Shown: positions 23,601-35,585 of the stretch, piece after piece
How the letters are laid out: every line of letters starts with the position of its first letter
Numbering within the stretch: the stretch's first letter is position 1
Assembly: GCA_029216955.1 (NCBI GenBank)
Contig: JANAVB010044018.1
Span: forward strand, 2,947,359-3,011,358
Direction of reading: 5' to 3'
DNA length: 64,000 bases
DNA from: Iris pallida
Taxonomy: Eukaryota; Streptophyta; Magnoliopsida; Asparagales; Iridaceae
Made by a program: the position numbers and the translations under genes
Notes under the pieces: generated by a model
Told to the model about the DNA's origin: nothing
The model's database searches: none
What the model saw: the letters and a program-made list of their open reading frames with translations, nothing else

Positions 23601-24149
23601 ATTTTCTGATGGTTTTTGTAGCATAAAGAAAAAGTAGCAAACGAAGAAATCATATGCTACCCACCTATAGTCTACAAAAAATTGCAAGAAAACGAGTCTA
23701 AAAGGAGTTGCAAATTGCAGGCATAGTCAATATATTCTCTGTTGTTTGGTGAAAATTTCCATTTGTATTTTTTTACTCAAGTTTGCACTATATAATTGAC
23801 ATTGAAATGAATTTTCAGGTGGAAGTTATGAATGTACGTGTGCATTCATATGATTTGCTAAAAACTTTGACGATTGAGGTATTTTTGCTTTTTAATGACA
23901 TTGTTACTGCACATTACATTCTATGTCAGATATTGGATATCATTTTTTTAAGTTTCTTATACAGGACTCCTCTTCTCTACTCAAAGTAATATAAAAGTGG
24001 GGAAAGTAAAATATTAAAGCAGAGTGTTATTGAAATTAAAATACATCACAATAGTCCATCTTTGGAACTCATGTCATCGGCCTCTTGTTAGTAGTAAACA
24101 ATATAATAAAAATTCACCCCTGCATATTTCTCTCCTAGTACTGTTACAG
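20663..24149 (+). other. CACTA interior with unassigned exon-like pieces
   Basis: Several short open stretches are bounded by plausible splice signals. One near 20996-21063 reads APHGVEVISSSINGW. One near 21870-21977 reads EEVLKFFNNTDKNSVLGYH and continues to AINDKI. One near 22078-22143 reads ESKSSINVKVFDKLNWQM. I do not recognise these proteins. Their spacing fits exons of one or more captured host genes with AT-rich introns. No frame exceeds about 70 codons. Confidence 0.35.
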
Positions 24150-24570
24150 GAAGCACCATAGGGTATTTTAATTTTCCTCCATCGACTCCATCCACTCATA
24201 CAACTGGAGATGGAGTGGCAATGGCCAAAAATATTCAACATGCTAATAGTATGCCAAAACGTTTACTGATGTATGGTATAGATGGAACAATTGGGCTGGG
24301 TGCTTCTTCAAATCAGATGGTATATCCTTGTACCTATTTTTTTTACTATAAGGTCATTTACGTAGTCATATGCAACATGGCAGGAGGTCAGTTCAGGGCA
24401 AGGTAGCTTAATCAATACAACTTGTATCCTTTAAGTTACGGGGTGACTTGGAGCATTTTGGTGATGTTGGTTCCTTAGATGATACTGTGGAATCATTTTT
24501 ATGTCATCGTGATGATGGAGATGCAAGCAACATATTTATTCTCCTTAAAATAAGTCCTACACAGTCATAA
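24150..24570 (+). pseudogene. Captured LEUNIG_HOMOLOG-like exons
   Basis: An acceptor TTACAG precedes 24150. The exon encodes FNFPPSTPSTHTTGDGVAMA, then NSMPKRLLMYGIDGTIGLGA and SSNQM, ending at a GT donor at 24320. A following piece from about 24442 reads DLEHFGDVGSLDDTVESFL and then a DDGD run. These blocks resemble the linker before the WD40 repeats of plant LUG/LUH transcriptional corepressors (PSTPSTHTPGD, GSLDDNVESFL). The LisH and WD40 domains are absent. It is a partial copy carried by the CACTA element and is unlikely to make a functional protein. It might produce chimeric transcripts. Confidence 0.65.
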
Positions 24571-25500
24571 GCAAGTTTATTCCAGCGAAACATGAATGTA
24601 CATGCCTTTTTCAAGCTAGTTTTTTTTAATGTTTAAGGCACATTGCAACATTTTTGCTCAAGCTCTGCACATTAAGTAAAGGTTGAACATTATTCATTAG
24701 TTACTCAAGCTTTATTGAAGTTGTTAGCTCACAAGTTAGCTTGTTTGACTACTTTGAGATGCCTACCACAAGTGCTGATCCCATTTGCTGTTCAAGCATT
24801 TTTTTTATTCCTTGTTTTGTGTCCAGTGTCTGTTTTATCTTTTAATGTGGACTTCTGAACATCTTTTTATTTTGCTTTGTTTTGTTCGTTTGAACTTCTC
24901 ATACATATATCAGTGCGTGTATTTTTTGCAGCAGCAAAGGTTTCCTTTAAATTTTGCATACAATGAATAATACGTGAGCACTGCCACCCAGTCTCTAGCT
25001 TAGATTACTTTATCCTCTTTATCTGCGGAAGTTATTCGAGCAGTTGGGTGCAACATATATTAAGTTAGGTCAGGTGAGAAGTTGCAGAATTTTGGTATTA
25101 TGCTATACGTATTCTTCCTCCTCCAGAATTATGATGCATCTTAAGTTATTAACTTAGCCTAGTGGCCTCATATATGCATAGCTAGTTTTCCCATGATGTA
25201 CTCTTTAGTTATGTAATATTTGTATAGCTAGTTTTCCCATGATTTTGTAGTTATGTAAAGATAAAGGATTGCTAGTTACTAAAACTTTTGACCGCTTATT
25301 CACATAATATATTTTTATAGCAATTTAAAGATAAAGTACGGTTTGGAGTTATATTATTTTTGGATTATCATTCTTTCACTCTTAGGCGTAATGGGTTAGC
25401 AATTTAAAGATAAAGTACGGTTTGGATTTGGATTGTCATTCTTCCTTCAAACATAAGAAAACTAGTTTCACTCGTATGAATCTGATTGGTTATTTGGCAT
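24571..25500. other. CACTA interior, AT-rich, no recognisable gene
   Basis: There is no supported reading frame. A short direct repeat (GCAATTTAAAGATAAAGTACG) occurs near 25320 and 25398, with further duplicated words such as TATAGCTAGTTTTCCCATGAT near 25180 and 25215. Confidence 0.5.
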
Positions 25501-25519
25501 GATTCTCTAGGCTCTTTAA

Positions 25520-25780
25520 AACATGCTTGTCTTGGAAAGAGTTCTCAAATGGAAGTATCTTCGAGTGAATGGCGGAAGAGCTGACTATATCCAAGTACCT
25601 GTATTTCATGGAAGAGCTCTCAGATGGGACGTCACTGATATCAATTCTAACTTGGTCTTGGGAAGAGCTCTCAAATGGAAGTATTTTCGAGTTAATGGCT
25701 GTGGAAGAGTTGTGGAAGAGTTGACTATATCCAAGTACTTGTATTTTAAGGAAGAGCTCACTGATATCAATTTTAACTTG
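25520..25780. repeat. Imperfect tandem repeat inside the CACTA element
   Basis: A unit containing GGAAGAGCTCTCAAATGGAAGTAT, cut here to its key words GAGCTCTCAAATGG and GACTATATCCAAGTAC, appears twice, at about 25530-25650 and 25660-25770. Partial copies of GGAAGAGCTC lie in between. The arrangement is a local duplication of about 120-130 bp. Confidence 0.65.
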
Positions 25781-25959
25781 TTTTATTATGTTAAACTCGG
25801 TTTCAATAAAATATTGTATTTTGATCAATTAAAGTTTGTTTTGTAAATTATATACTGTTGAACGTATAATGTTAATTGGAGTATGGTTTAATTACTTAAT
25901 AGGAAGCCGGTTGAATACAAGTGCATAGCAATTCAAATTATATATTTTTTTAAATGGCT

Positions 25960-26315
25960 TTTACCTATACCGATGTTTATGTTAAAACATTGGAAAATTA
26001 TTGGAAAAATGTTGGAAAAGCAAATCGCAACGTTTTTGCAAAAGGTTGGGAAAGAAGTTTAGTTTCTGACGTTTCTATTAAAACGTCGAAAATTCATTAC
26101 CCATTATTGCACAATTTTTGAAGTTTATTAAACGTTGTTGCAAACGTCGTCTTTACGTATATCGACGTTTATCTAAAACATCGTAAATTCCCAACTGCGG
26201 CAACGACGACGTTTGCCGAAAATGTTAAAAAAATGTCGAAAATTCCTATAGCAATTTTTTTGACCTTTTTCCTGACGTTTATAAAATGTTGGTAAAAATC
26301 AATTTTCTTGTAGTG
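25960..26315. repeat. Right subterminal repeats and terminal inverted repeat of the CACTA element
   Basis: Many GACGTTT, AACGTCG and CGACGTTTATC units in both orientations lead into the terminal ATTTTCTTGTAGTG at 26302-26315, the inverse of the left terminus. Confidence 0.8.
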
Positions 26316-26318
26316 TTT

Positions 26319-26428
26319 GGCAAAACATGTGCCCCGAATAATCTAAAAAGAATTTAGAAATGAATTTGTGGGAAGGTAGTAGACACATATAAGAATCGAA
26401 TGTTTTTGGTTTCGTGAAGTTTTGATCT
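26319..26428. other. Short older sequence between the CACTA and gypsy D elements
   Basis: About 110 bp of AT-rich sequence without a gene. Before the two insertions it was continuous with 18391-18960 on the left and 35411-35585 on the right. Confidence 0.6.
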
Positions 26429-26844
26429 CTTGATGTGAAACCCATATTCTCGTAATTAATTATTAAATAGTGTTTTAGTATTATTATTGGTATTATTAAT
26501 ATTATTAGTAAATATTTTTGAGTGAAAGTGTTTTCAAAAATAATAACAGGGACTTTTGGATTCCGGACCCAGGCCTGAGCCCAATCCCATTCTTTTTAAA
26601 TCCTGAGTTTGACTTGGTTAATCATTAAAAAAAAAATTTAGTTGGCTGGTCCCGTAGGACCAGCACCCTCAAAACCTTTTCTCCCACTCTCCCTATTCTT
26701 TCTCACTAAACTCTCTCTCCACCACACACGTTTTCCAACGTTCACTCTCATTATTCCCCTTATTAACTCCCCTCTTTTCCCATCTCTCTCACAATCTCAT
26801 TCTCAGAAGACAAGTAAACTCCACTCTCTTCTCAACAATACTCT

Positions 26845-26847
<3 letters not shown>

Positions 26848-26881
<34 letters not shown>
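26848..26881. repeat. (TC)n microsatellite in the gypsy D LTR
   Basis: A pure CT repeat that is longer here than in the other LTR (32946-32965), so its length has changed since insertion. Confidence 0.95.
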
Positions 26882-26882
<1 letters not shown>

Positions 26883-26919
26883 AACAACTCCCACCTACCC
26901 CATTCACCAGTGAACCCAC

Positions 26920-27300
26920 GCCCCTCCTCGGCCGTCACCCCCGCCGGCGCCCTCTCCCCCGAGCTCGGGCGACCACCGGAGACCCGTGCCCCCTTCGCGG
27001 CCGAGCGCCGGTGTCTCCGCCGTCCAGGACCGCCCCCGCGCTGCCCCTCGCGCACCGCCAACTCCGGCGACCCTAGCCCCGACCGGCGCGCCCCTGGCCG
27101 CGCTGTTCCGGCGACCGCGCGCCCCTTCCGCTGTCTCGCCAGCGCTTCCCGCCGACAGCACGCCCCCGTCCGGCGCGCCCCTTCGCGCCAGCGCTTCCCC
27201 GACAGCGCTGTCGACCGTGCCCGTTGGCCGATCTCCTTTGCCAGCACCCGTTCTTCCCCGACAGTGCCTCTGGTCTGTTCTGTCTGGGCCAGCACCCTGT
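26920..27300. other. GC- and CpG-rich island in the gypsy D LTR
   Basis: Base composition changes sharply from AT-rich to very GC-rich with many CG dinucleotides, then returns. Several overlapping frames on both strands are open simply because stop codons are rare in GC-rich DNA. They are rich in Pro, Ala and Arg and are not supported as genes. The same block is present at 33005-33385 in the 3' LTR. Confidence 0.8.
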
Positions 27301-28974
27301 CGTGCCCTGATTTATGATTTCTCGGTTTTCTTCGACGTCGACGATGGTTCCAGCGCTGATTTCGAGAACGTCACTGATTCTGGACTATTCTATTCTTTAT
27401 ATTTTTTTATCTGAGAGCTCTAGCCGAGCAACCCGAGGTATAACCCCCTGTCCCGCTATTTTATTAATTTGTCGATGATGAAATAGTCCCCGGTTCCCTT
27501 TGGGAATTCGGTATTAGCGACGTCGTAATTTTCCGGGACTTTCGGAAAGGTCCCGTGGATTATTTTGGATTCTCGAAATATTTCGGGAATGGTTTTTGGT
27601 ATGTTTTAGTTTCTGGAAAATTTCGGGAACGTTCTGTGACTTGTGGATTTGGAATCGGACTTCCGAAATTATTTCGGGTCGTCCCGATTATGCTGTGGAT
27701 TGGCTGTGGATATTTTCTATATATATAATGTGGGTTTTTCCTTGGTTTGGGACTTGCAGGAATTATCGGCGCCATTTTCCTAGTTTTTGGGTTGACCAAA
27801 AACAGAGGAGATGCTGCCCGATTTTTCCGTAAATCCTGAATTATTTTCAAAATGAATTTAAAATAATTTTCGGAATTTATTTGATATTTATTTTTGGGTG
27901 ACGACCGTACCGGTCAATGGACCCGGCTAAGTGCAAACGATACCGGCCCCGCCCGGACGTTGAGACAATTAGCCAAAAATGAGGATCAGACCATTATCTG
28001 AGACTTACTATTTATCCTTATTTTTATTATTTATTTTCTGTTTAAATTCTATTTATTTCTATTTCAGTTTAGGACTAACGGCAGTTTATCTTATTTCAAT
28101 TTATGTAAATAAATTGTAATGGGCATAAGCCCAGCTGGCTGGTCTGTGACTGTAATAGCTTAGATTTTCTGTCATTTTCTGGTTTTGCGAGTTTTGTAGT
28201 ATTTAACGATTAAAATGATTAAAAAGGTATTTTTCGTATAAAATTAATTAATGTTTTCTCACCTAAAGTTGACAAGTTTATTAATAATTAAAAATCACGT
28301 GTTTTCTCACTAAAATAAGAGAATTAGTTTTATATTTATATTTATATAAAATTACCAAGTTTTCCTAATAATCTGGCATCGACGATGATTTCTCGAATCA
28401 AAAGTATAAAATGATCATTTTTCCCTCGTATTAAATTAACGCACTAATAACCGTGTTTTCTGTGTTTGGTTAATTAAATAACTAAAATTGGACTATGACG
28501 CAAATAGAGATTGCAACTAGTACAGTTAAGTTGGTTAGCCTGAAAGCTAAGTCTATCTCTCGAATGTAGGAATTCGAGGACAACTCTAAACTTTCCGTCT
28601 CGAAGTCGTCCACCTCTCCAGTCATTTTCCTGAGGCAAGTATAGTTTATGTTAGTTTACAGTTATTTATTTAATCGTTTTACTGCATGTCTAAACCACGA
28701 CTCAAACACGAAACTCTCACCGAGAGTACTGTACTGTAACTACTGGGGACTGAGGAATAGTATAATGATTATGACCACTACTGTAACAAAACCCATTATC
28801 CCTCCTGTAACAAACCCAAGCCGGTCATATGTCATTACCTGTTCAAATCACTGTTTTATACTGTAACAAACCTGTTTTAAAACTGTTTAGAACTGCATGA
28901 TTCTATTTCTTATTTAACTGCTTAATTAGCATGAATTGTACTTTGCTCCCTCCTGACTGGAGATATATTTTTAG

Positions 28975-29084
28975 GCGATGTTGAGGATGCTGAGCTGTGT
29001 TACAACAGCTATTACGACCCTGAGTTGTACCCAGTTGTGCTGCCAGAGTCCCCGCAGGAGGACGATGGAACTGAGGCTGATTGA
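28975..29084 (+). other. Exon-like acidic reading frame in the gypsy D LTR
   Basis: After a splice-acceptor-like TTTTTAG the frame reads DVEDAELCYNSYYDPELYP, then VVLPESPQEDDGTEAD and a stop. In the right LTR (about 35060-35172) the same frame has a stop after CYNS and a changed end. The peptide is acidic and Pro-rich with no known domain that I can name. It may be the last exon of an LTR-encoded transcript. It could also be chance. Confidence 0.35.
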
Positions 29085-29320
29085 TAGATTTTCCCTTTTC
29101 TGCATTTTGTTTATTTCAAAATCTGTATTTCCTTTCAGAACAGTTTCATTTTGTATTTAATTTCAGTTTAATAAAGTTTATTTCCGAAGTTGAGTTGTGA
29201 CAAATAGTTGTGTTGTTGTATGGTTACCTGCTACTGAACAGCTTACTGCCGCCGTCTCAACAACAGTGCAGGCTGGGCATGATCCGACTAGACCCAGGAT
29301 ATTGGGATCGGGTCGTGACA

Positions 29321-32300
29321 TATTTTTAGTGGTGGCCCATGCAGGTCCTACAACAACTTAGAAAAATATACCTAGAAACAATTAGAACACTAGAATATTG
29401 ATTTGTCACGACATAGGACCGAATTATATAAATAAATATTTTTGTTTGATTATAGACTGGTAGGATACCTTGCTTATGTATGTACCCTAAACCTTCCAGA
29501 TCATGGCCAAAGGAAAGACTACTAGATCCGGCCCTGCTGAAGATGAGGTGTCATCAACTGATCACACCCCTTCTCAAGCACGCCGGGACCCACCTCCCTT
29601 GCAGCTGACAAACCGTCCTCATGCTGCACTGGCATCCCGACCCGTTTACGCTAGCCTAACCAGTTGAGGCCGCCTGTATAATGGTATATGTTATTACATG
29701 TTTTATTTTCTAGATTTTTGGTATCTTTTAGTGTCCCCTGGTTTTCGAGATTGTTTTCTTCCTATATTTTTATCAGATTCTAGCATCCCTTAGGATCTTT
29801 ATTTTTCGCTATTAATGGACTAATATTGGAACTCTTCAATCTTCTTCTTCAGCAAACCTATTTTCACCTCCTCAATTTGTTGATCAAACCTTACTTCTCT
29901 ATTTTTATTCGGAATCCAGATTCGTTCGCTATTTAGAGCTTCAATTTCCCTTAGCAAATCTAACTAACACTTGTCTACCCCAAGTATTTCTACGACTAGC
30001 ATATCTGATCATTTGCCTTGACCTCATTTCAATTGACCTTCTCTGAACTAATCCCGAACCAAATTCTTTGGGAACCATAAAGCCTCAAGGGTCATCTATT
30101 ACCAAAAGAATTGGTTCAGCTTAGTTAGTTCATGATCCTCCTGAAGGAATTATGTTCAATTTCAATATTGTTCCCTCCTATGTTTTTCCAAAAACCGAGA
30201 ATATTTTCATATGTGACTTCCTCCACTCATCTTAAAACCCTACTCTCTCTATGCAAATTCTTGATCAAATCAAGGCCTAGGAAGCTTCTATGATCATAAA
30301 GCAGGAACGGTCAGAAAATTGATCACATTTTGAATCCAGTATATTATTGAATTTCCTTTAGTCATGGAAATTTTGAGCTGTCCCAAAGCTATTTAAATTT
30401 CTTGGCGTTACTAGACAATTTCAAATTTGATTTCCTTGAATCAGTGGGACTTACCTTCTTTCAAATTTTCAACTTTCCTTAGTTATAAAATTATTCTTCT
30501 AATAATTTATTTGTATTTCCTGAGTGATTTGTCGGGAATATTATCATTGGTTTTTCTTACTTAATCCGAAGTGGTGATTCTACTATCTTATCTAGTGTTT
30601 GACTCAATTATTCAAATCAAGGTTGATCATTTCATCTTCGGAAAAGAAAATCGGGGGACAGATGCTCCTCTTGATTTTTGCTCCAGTCTCTTGAATCTCA
30701 AACACATATTTTGATAAATCCCTTGATCTCGGAAGAACAGTCATCTACATTTCTATCCTGTTTAGAACCTTAAACTCGTTTGAATTTTTGGATTTCCTCT
30801 GAAATTCACACGGACAAAGCTGAGAAAATATTTAGCAACCTAACATGACTCTGCACATTTATGTGATAGTCATTTACCTGAATTAGGGAAAACTACAAGT
30901 TTACTGCAGCTAGTTGTGCACTGGCGAGGCATAAATTTTAAGTTGAAATAATGACCGGTAATCGTTAGGTTTCCAAATACTATTGAAACTTTGTTCTATG
31001 TTTGCTTAGCCATGAAATGGATAAAGTTGGAAGACTACTCGGTAAAACTAAATTATTCAAGTTATGGAGTCAAAAATTTATTGCAGTCTGGTGCACACTG
31101 GCGAGGCATGAATTTGAGACAAAGTAACTTCAAATATATTTGGTTTCCGAATATTATTCAGACTATATTCGTACCATGGTTGTCTTTTGCACCATCAATT
31201 ATTCTGACTATTGATCCGATTAAAGGATTTGTATTCCTAGCAACTGCCTCTATATTCAGAAATATTTTATCTGATTATGTTCCCATCACAGATATTCAAA
31301 TCATTGTCTCTATCCTACAAATTGTTGACTTCTTTCCTGAGTCCCAATCCCTTATACCCCATCCCATTTTGAATTGAAAGTTGTCTCTCATTTCGGAAAT
31401 TATATTATCTTTTGTTCCTCAAATAAATTATTGATGTCTTATTCTTTTTGACCTTTCTGTTTTTATTTGATTTCATATTTAAAACTTTAAACTCGTCATG
31501 ATTATTTAAATCATACCCCGATGTTTACTTATGATTTTTGATCAACAAAATATTTTAAATTTTCTAGATATGTCTACGTTTTTTTTATCTTTATATTTAG
31601 CAATCATGCCTCGAATCTGATTTTGTCTTATGAAGTGAACCTAGAACATTTTATAACTTGGATTTTTAGAGTGCATGATATATAGGATATATATGAGTTA
31701 AAATGTACAATGGTGATTAGTATCGAGGAAAGCTTGTGAATAATTTGACATAGAAGGTTAAAGGTTGTCAATGTTAGGTATAGAGATGCACTATAGGAAG
31801 GTGCATGGTGAATTAACTATAAAGGATAATCGAAACAAGAAAGATTGGACTTAAAATGTAAATAATTGAGGATGACGAATTTTTGGAAAGATTGGTTGGA
31901 AAGATGTAATAAGATTTATTTTTGAGAAGGTTTAGTCAAATAAAGGATGTGAGCTTAATCATGATTTCATAGAGGGTTCGAGATCAAACCGGAAAAATGA
32001 AGATATATACATGATAGCCTAAAATCACAGTAATGATCATCTAGGAGAAAGAAATGATAAAACTTTATGGATCGTGACAAATCAGAATATTGAAACGTGG
32101 TGTAGGATTTTAGATATGATATTGGGCATTAAGGCTTGACATTGAAGAATTAAAGACTAGGAGTATCAAATCATAGAATTAAATTGAATATATTAGCAAG
32201 TTGGAAGAAATGCATATTGCATGAATATGGGATGTGTTCAAGGTTGAAAATATAGAAGACAAAATTTTTAGGGTGATTGGCAATTTAGGAATGGAATCGG

Positions 32301-32514
32301 GAATTTATTAATCATGGAGTATTATTTCTAAAGGAGGGAAGAATGTAAATTAAAACAGTGGATAAAATTGATGATTATATAGCATTAGATGAGTTTCGGG
32401 ATTGTTAACCAACTTGGGCATAAGACTGTTAAGGAAGATGTCCAAACTGATTTCAGGCATGATTGCATGATTAAAACCCTGACCCTGCCTTTAATTTCGA
32501 GGACAAAATTTTCT
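29321..32514 (+). other. Gypsy D interior, essentially non-coding
   Basis: A gag-like start lies at 29504-29667. The rest has only short chance frames. Two segments around 30890-30990 and 31070-31150 share GTGCACTGGCGAGGCAT and neighbouring words, showing an internal duplication. Many TGATCAAA/CCTTGA-like words recur around 29860-30800 without clear periodicity. Confidence 0.6.
29504..29667 (+). pseudogene. Short gag N-terminus in gypsy D
   Basis: The frame starts MAKGKTTRSGPAEDEVSS and ends after 54 codons. Its position shortly after the 5' LTR and its basic, low-complexity start fit the beginning of a Ty3/gypsy gag protein. No gag core domain follows. The call rests on position and composition only. 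Confidence 0.4.
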
Positions 32515-32527
32515 AAGGAGGGAAGAT
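32515..32527 (+). promoter_or_regulatory. Polypurine tract of gypsy D
   Basis: AAGGAGGGAAGAT directly precedes the 3' LTR and follows the gypsy tail AATTTCGAGGACAAAAT at about 32492. This arrangement is common to plant Ty3/gypsy elements and sets the plus orientation. Confidence 0.9.
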
Positions 32528-35405
32528 TGTGAAACCCATATTCTCGTAATTAATTATTAAATAGTGTTTTAGTATTATTATTATTGGTATTATTAATATT
32601 ATTAGTAAATATTTTTGAGTGAAAGTGTTTTCAAAAATAATAACAGGGACTTTTGGATTCCGGACCCAGGCCTGAGCCCAATCCCATTCTTTTTAAATCC
32701 TGAGTTTGACTTGGTTAATCATTAAAAAAAAAAATTAGTTGGCTGGTCCCGTAGGACCAGCACCCCCAAAACCTTTTCTTCCACTCTCCCTATTCTTTCT
32801 CACTAAACTCTCTCTCCACCACACACGTTTTCCAACGTTCACTCTCATTATTCCCCTTATTAACTCCCCTCTTTTCCCATCTCTCTCACGATCTCATTCT
32901 CAGAAGATAAGTAAACTCCACTCTCTTCTCAACAATACTCTCAATCTCTCTCTCTCTCTCTCTCTGGAACAACTCTCACCTACCCCATTCACCAGTGAAC
33001 CCACGCCCCTCCTCGGCCGTCACCCCCGCCGGCGCCCTCTCCCCCGAGCTCGGCCGACCACCGGAGACCCGCGCCCCCTTCGCGGCCGAGCGCCGGCGTC
33101 CCCGCCGTCCAGGACCGCCCTCGCACTGCCCCTCGCGTACCGCTAACTCCGGCGACGCTAGCCCCGGCCGGCGCGCCCCTGGCCGCGCTGTTCCGACGAC
33201 CGTGCGCTCCTTCCGCTGTCTCGCCGGCGCTTCCCGCCGACAGCACACCCCCGTACGGTGCGCCCCTTCGTGCCAGCGCTTCCCCGACAGTGCTGCCGAC
33301 CGTGCCCGTTGGCCGATCTCCTTGGCCAGCGCCCGTTCTTCCCCGACAGTGCCTCTGGTCAGTTCTGTCTGGGCCAGCACCCTGTCGTACCCTGATTTCT
33401 GATTTCTCGGTTTTCCTCGACGTCGACGTTGGTTCCAGTGCTGATTTCGGGAACGTCGCTGATTATGGACTATTCTATTCTTTCTATTTTTTCATCTGAG
33501 AGCTATAGCCGAGCAACCCGAGGTATAACCCCATGTCCCGCTATTTTATTAATTTGTCGATGATGAAATGGTCCCCGGTTCCCTTTGGGAATTCGGTATT
33601 AGCGAAGTCGTAATTTTTCGGGACTTTCGGAAAGGTCCCATGGATTATTTTGGATTCCCGAAATATTTCGGGAATGGTTTTTGGTATGTTTTAGTTTCTG
33701 GAAATTTCCGGGAACGTTCTGTGACTTGTGGATTTGGAATCGAACTTCCGAAATTATTTCGGGTCGTCCCGATTATGCTGTGGATTGGCTGTGGATATTT
33801 TCTATATATATAATGTGGGATTTTCCCTGGTTTGGGACTTGCAGGAATTATCGGCGCCATTTTCCCAGTTTTTGGGTTAACCAAAAACAGAGGAGATGCT
33901 GCCCGATTTTTCCGTAAATCCTGAATTATTTTCAAAATAAATTTAAAATGATTTTCGGAATTTATTTGATATTTATTTTTGGGTGACGACCGTACCGGTC
34001 AATGGACCCGGCTAAGTGCAAACGATAGCGGCCCCGCCCGGACGTTGAGACAATTAGCCAAAAATGAGGATCGGACCATTATCTGAGACTTACTATTTAT
34101 CCTTATTTTTATTATTTATTTTCTGTTTAAATTCTATTTATTTCTATTTCAGTTTAGGACTAACGGCCGTTTATCTTATTTCAATTTATGTAAATAAATT
34201 GTAATGGGCATAAGCCCAGCTGGCTGGTCTGTGACTGTAATAGCTTAGATTTCCTGTCATTTTCTGGTTTTGCGAGTTTTGTAGTATTTAACGATTAAAA
34301 TGATTAAAAAGGTATTTTTCGTATAAAATTAATTAATGTTTTCTCACCTAAAGTTGACAAGTTTATTAATAATTAAAAATCACGTGTTTTCTCACTAAAA
34401 TAAGAGAATTAGTTTTATACTTATATTTATATAAAATTACCAAGTTTTCCTAATAATCTGGCATCGATGATGATTTCCCGAATCAAAAGTATAAAATGAT
34501 CATTTTTCCCTCGTATTAAATTAACGCACTAATAACCGTGTTTTCTGTGTTTGGTTAATTAAATAACTAAAATTGGATTAGGACGCAAATAGAGATTGCA
34601 ACTAGTACAGTTCAGTTGGTTAACCTGAAAGCTAAGTCTATCTCTCGAATGTAGGAATTCGAGAACAACTCTAAACTTCCCGTCTCGGAGTCGTCCACCT
34701 CTCCAGTCATTTTCCTGAGGCAAGTATAGTTTATGTTATTTTACAGTTATTTATTTAATCATTTTACTGCATGTCTAAACTACGACTCAAATACGAAACT
34801 CTCACCGAGAGTACTGTACTGTAACTACTGGGGACTGGGGAATAGTGTAATGATTATGACCACTACTGTAACAAAACCCATTATCCCTCCTGTAACAAAC
34901 CCAAGCCGGTCATATGTCATTACCTGTTCAAATTACTGTTTTATACTGTAACAAACCTGTTTTAAAACTGTTTAGAACTGCATGATTCTATTTCTTATTT
35001 AACTGCTTAATTAGCATGAATTGTACTTTGCTTCCTCTTGACTGGAGATATATTTTTAGGCGATGTTGAGGATGCTGAGCTGTGTTACAACAGCTAGTAC
35101 AACCCTGAGTTATACCCAGTTGTGCTGCCAGAGTCCCCGCAGGAGGACGATGGAACTGAGGCTGATAGATAGATTTTCCCTTTTCTGCATTTTGTTTATT
35201 TCAAAATCTGTATTTCCTTTCAGAACAGTTTCATTTTGTATTTAATTTCAGTTTAATAAAGTTTATTTCCGAAGTTGAGTTGTGACAAATAGTTGTGTTG
35301 TTGTATGGTTACCTGCTACTGAACAGTTTACTGCCGCCGTCTCAACAACGGTGCAGGCTGGGCATGATCCGACTAGACCCAGGATATTGGGATCGGGTCG
35401 TGACA
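32528..35405 (+). repeat. 3' LTR of gypsy D
   Basis: This is the second LTR copy, with the same ends and the same internal landmarks as the first (shorter CT tract, GC-rich block, exon-like acidic frame). Scattered substitutions relative to the left copy indicate an insertion of intermediate age. Confidence 0.92.
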
Positions 35406-35410
35406 CTTGA

Positions 35411-35585
35411 AGTCACATAATCACGTTTACAAGATGATATACCTATTATGTTTTTCAGATATCAAGGTATTGATGACTTGTGGGGCTATTCTCGACTTAC
35501 AGAGGTTGTGCTAGCCTATGGGTTGCCTTGGGGTGATGGAGGGGGATCTGGGCATGGTTGAGGGTGGGTTGGATGGCCTTGGAAG
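35411..35585. other. Older sequence between gypsy D and Tat element T2
   Basis: About 175 bp, less AT-rich than its surroundings, with a G-rich end (GGTGATGGAGGGGGATC). It continues at 43100 after the T2 insertion. I see no gene in it. Confidence 0.5.

Larger units (their letters stand above)
18964..26315. mobile_element. Non-autonomous CACTA (En/Spm) transposon carrying gene fragments
   Basis: The ends are CACTACAAGAAAAT at 18964 and its exact inverse ending at 26315, flanked by the 3-bp target duplication TTT (18961-18963, 26316-26318). Both features define the CACTA superfamily. Both subterminal regions are packed with copies of GACGTTT and its inverse, the kind of subterminal repeats bound by TNPA-type proteins. 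No TNP2/TPase-like reading frame is visible in the 7.35 kb, so it depends on another element. The interior contains spliced-looking fragments resembling LEUNIG_HOMOLOG and dolichol kinase, making it a gene-capturing element. Confidence 0.9.
26434..29320 (+). repeat. 5' LTR of gypsy D
   Basis: This is an unusually long LTR. In order it carries a (TC)n tract (about 26850-26880), a strongly GC- and CpG-rich block (about 26920-27300), repeated TTTCGGGA/TCCCGAAA words around 27520-27680, a possible intron end (TTGCAG at 27760), an acidic exon-like frame (28975-29084) and AATAAA near 29170. A second copy lies at 32528. Confidence 0.92.
26434..35405 (+). mobile_element. Gypsy D: large non-coding gypsy element (LARD-like)
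   Basis: Two LTRs of 2887 and 2878 bp (26434-29320, 32528-35405) begin TGTGAAAC and end GTCGTGACA. They are flanked by the target duplication CTTGA at 26429-26433 and 35406-35410. The interior of 3.2 kb ends with the gypsy-type tail AATTTCGAGGACAAAAT and a polypurine tract, so the element reads on the plus strand. Apart from a short gag-like start there is no coding capacity. No convincing primer binding site follows the 5' LTR. It fits the large retrotransposon derivative class, mobilised in trans. Confidence 0.9.

Noticed and set aside
26642..27414. Overlapping Pro/Ala/Arg-rich open frames on both strands in the gypsy D LTR (also 32739-33402)
   Set aside because: They follow from the GC-rich composition, overlap in several frames at once, have no recognisable domain and differ in length between the two LTRs.
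30991..31377. 128-codon hydrophobic frame in the gypsy D interior
   Set aside because: It has no known motif, lies in an otherwise non-coding interior, overlaps an internal duplication, and its composition follows the AT-rich DNA.
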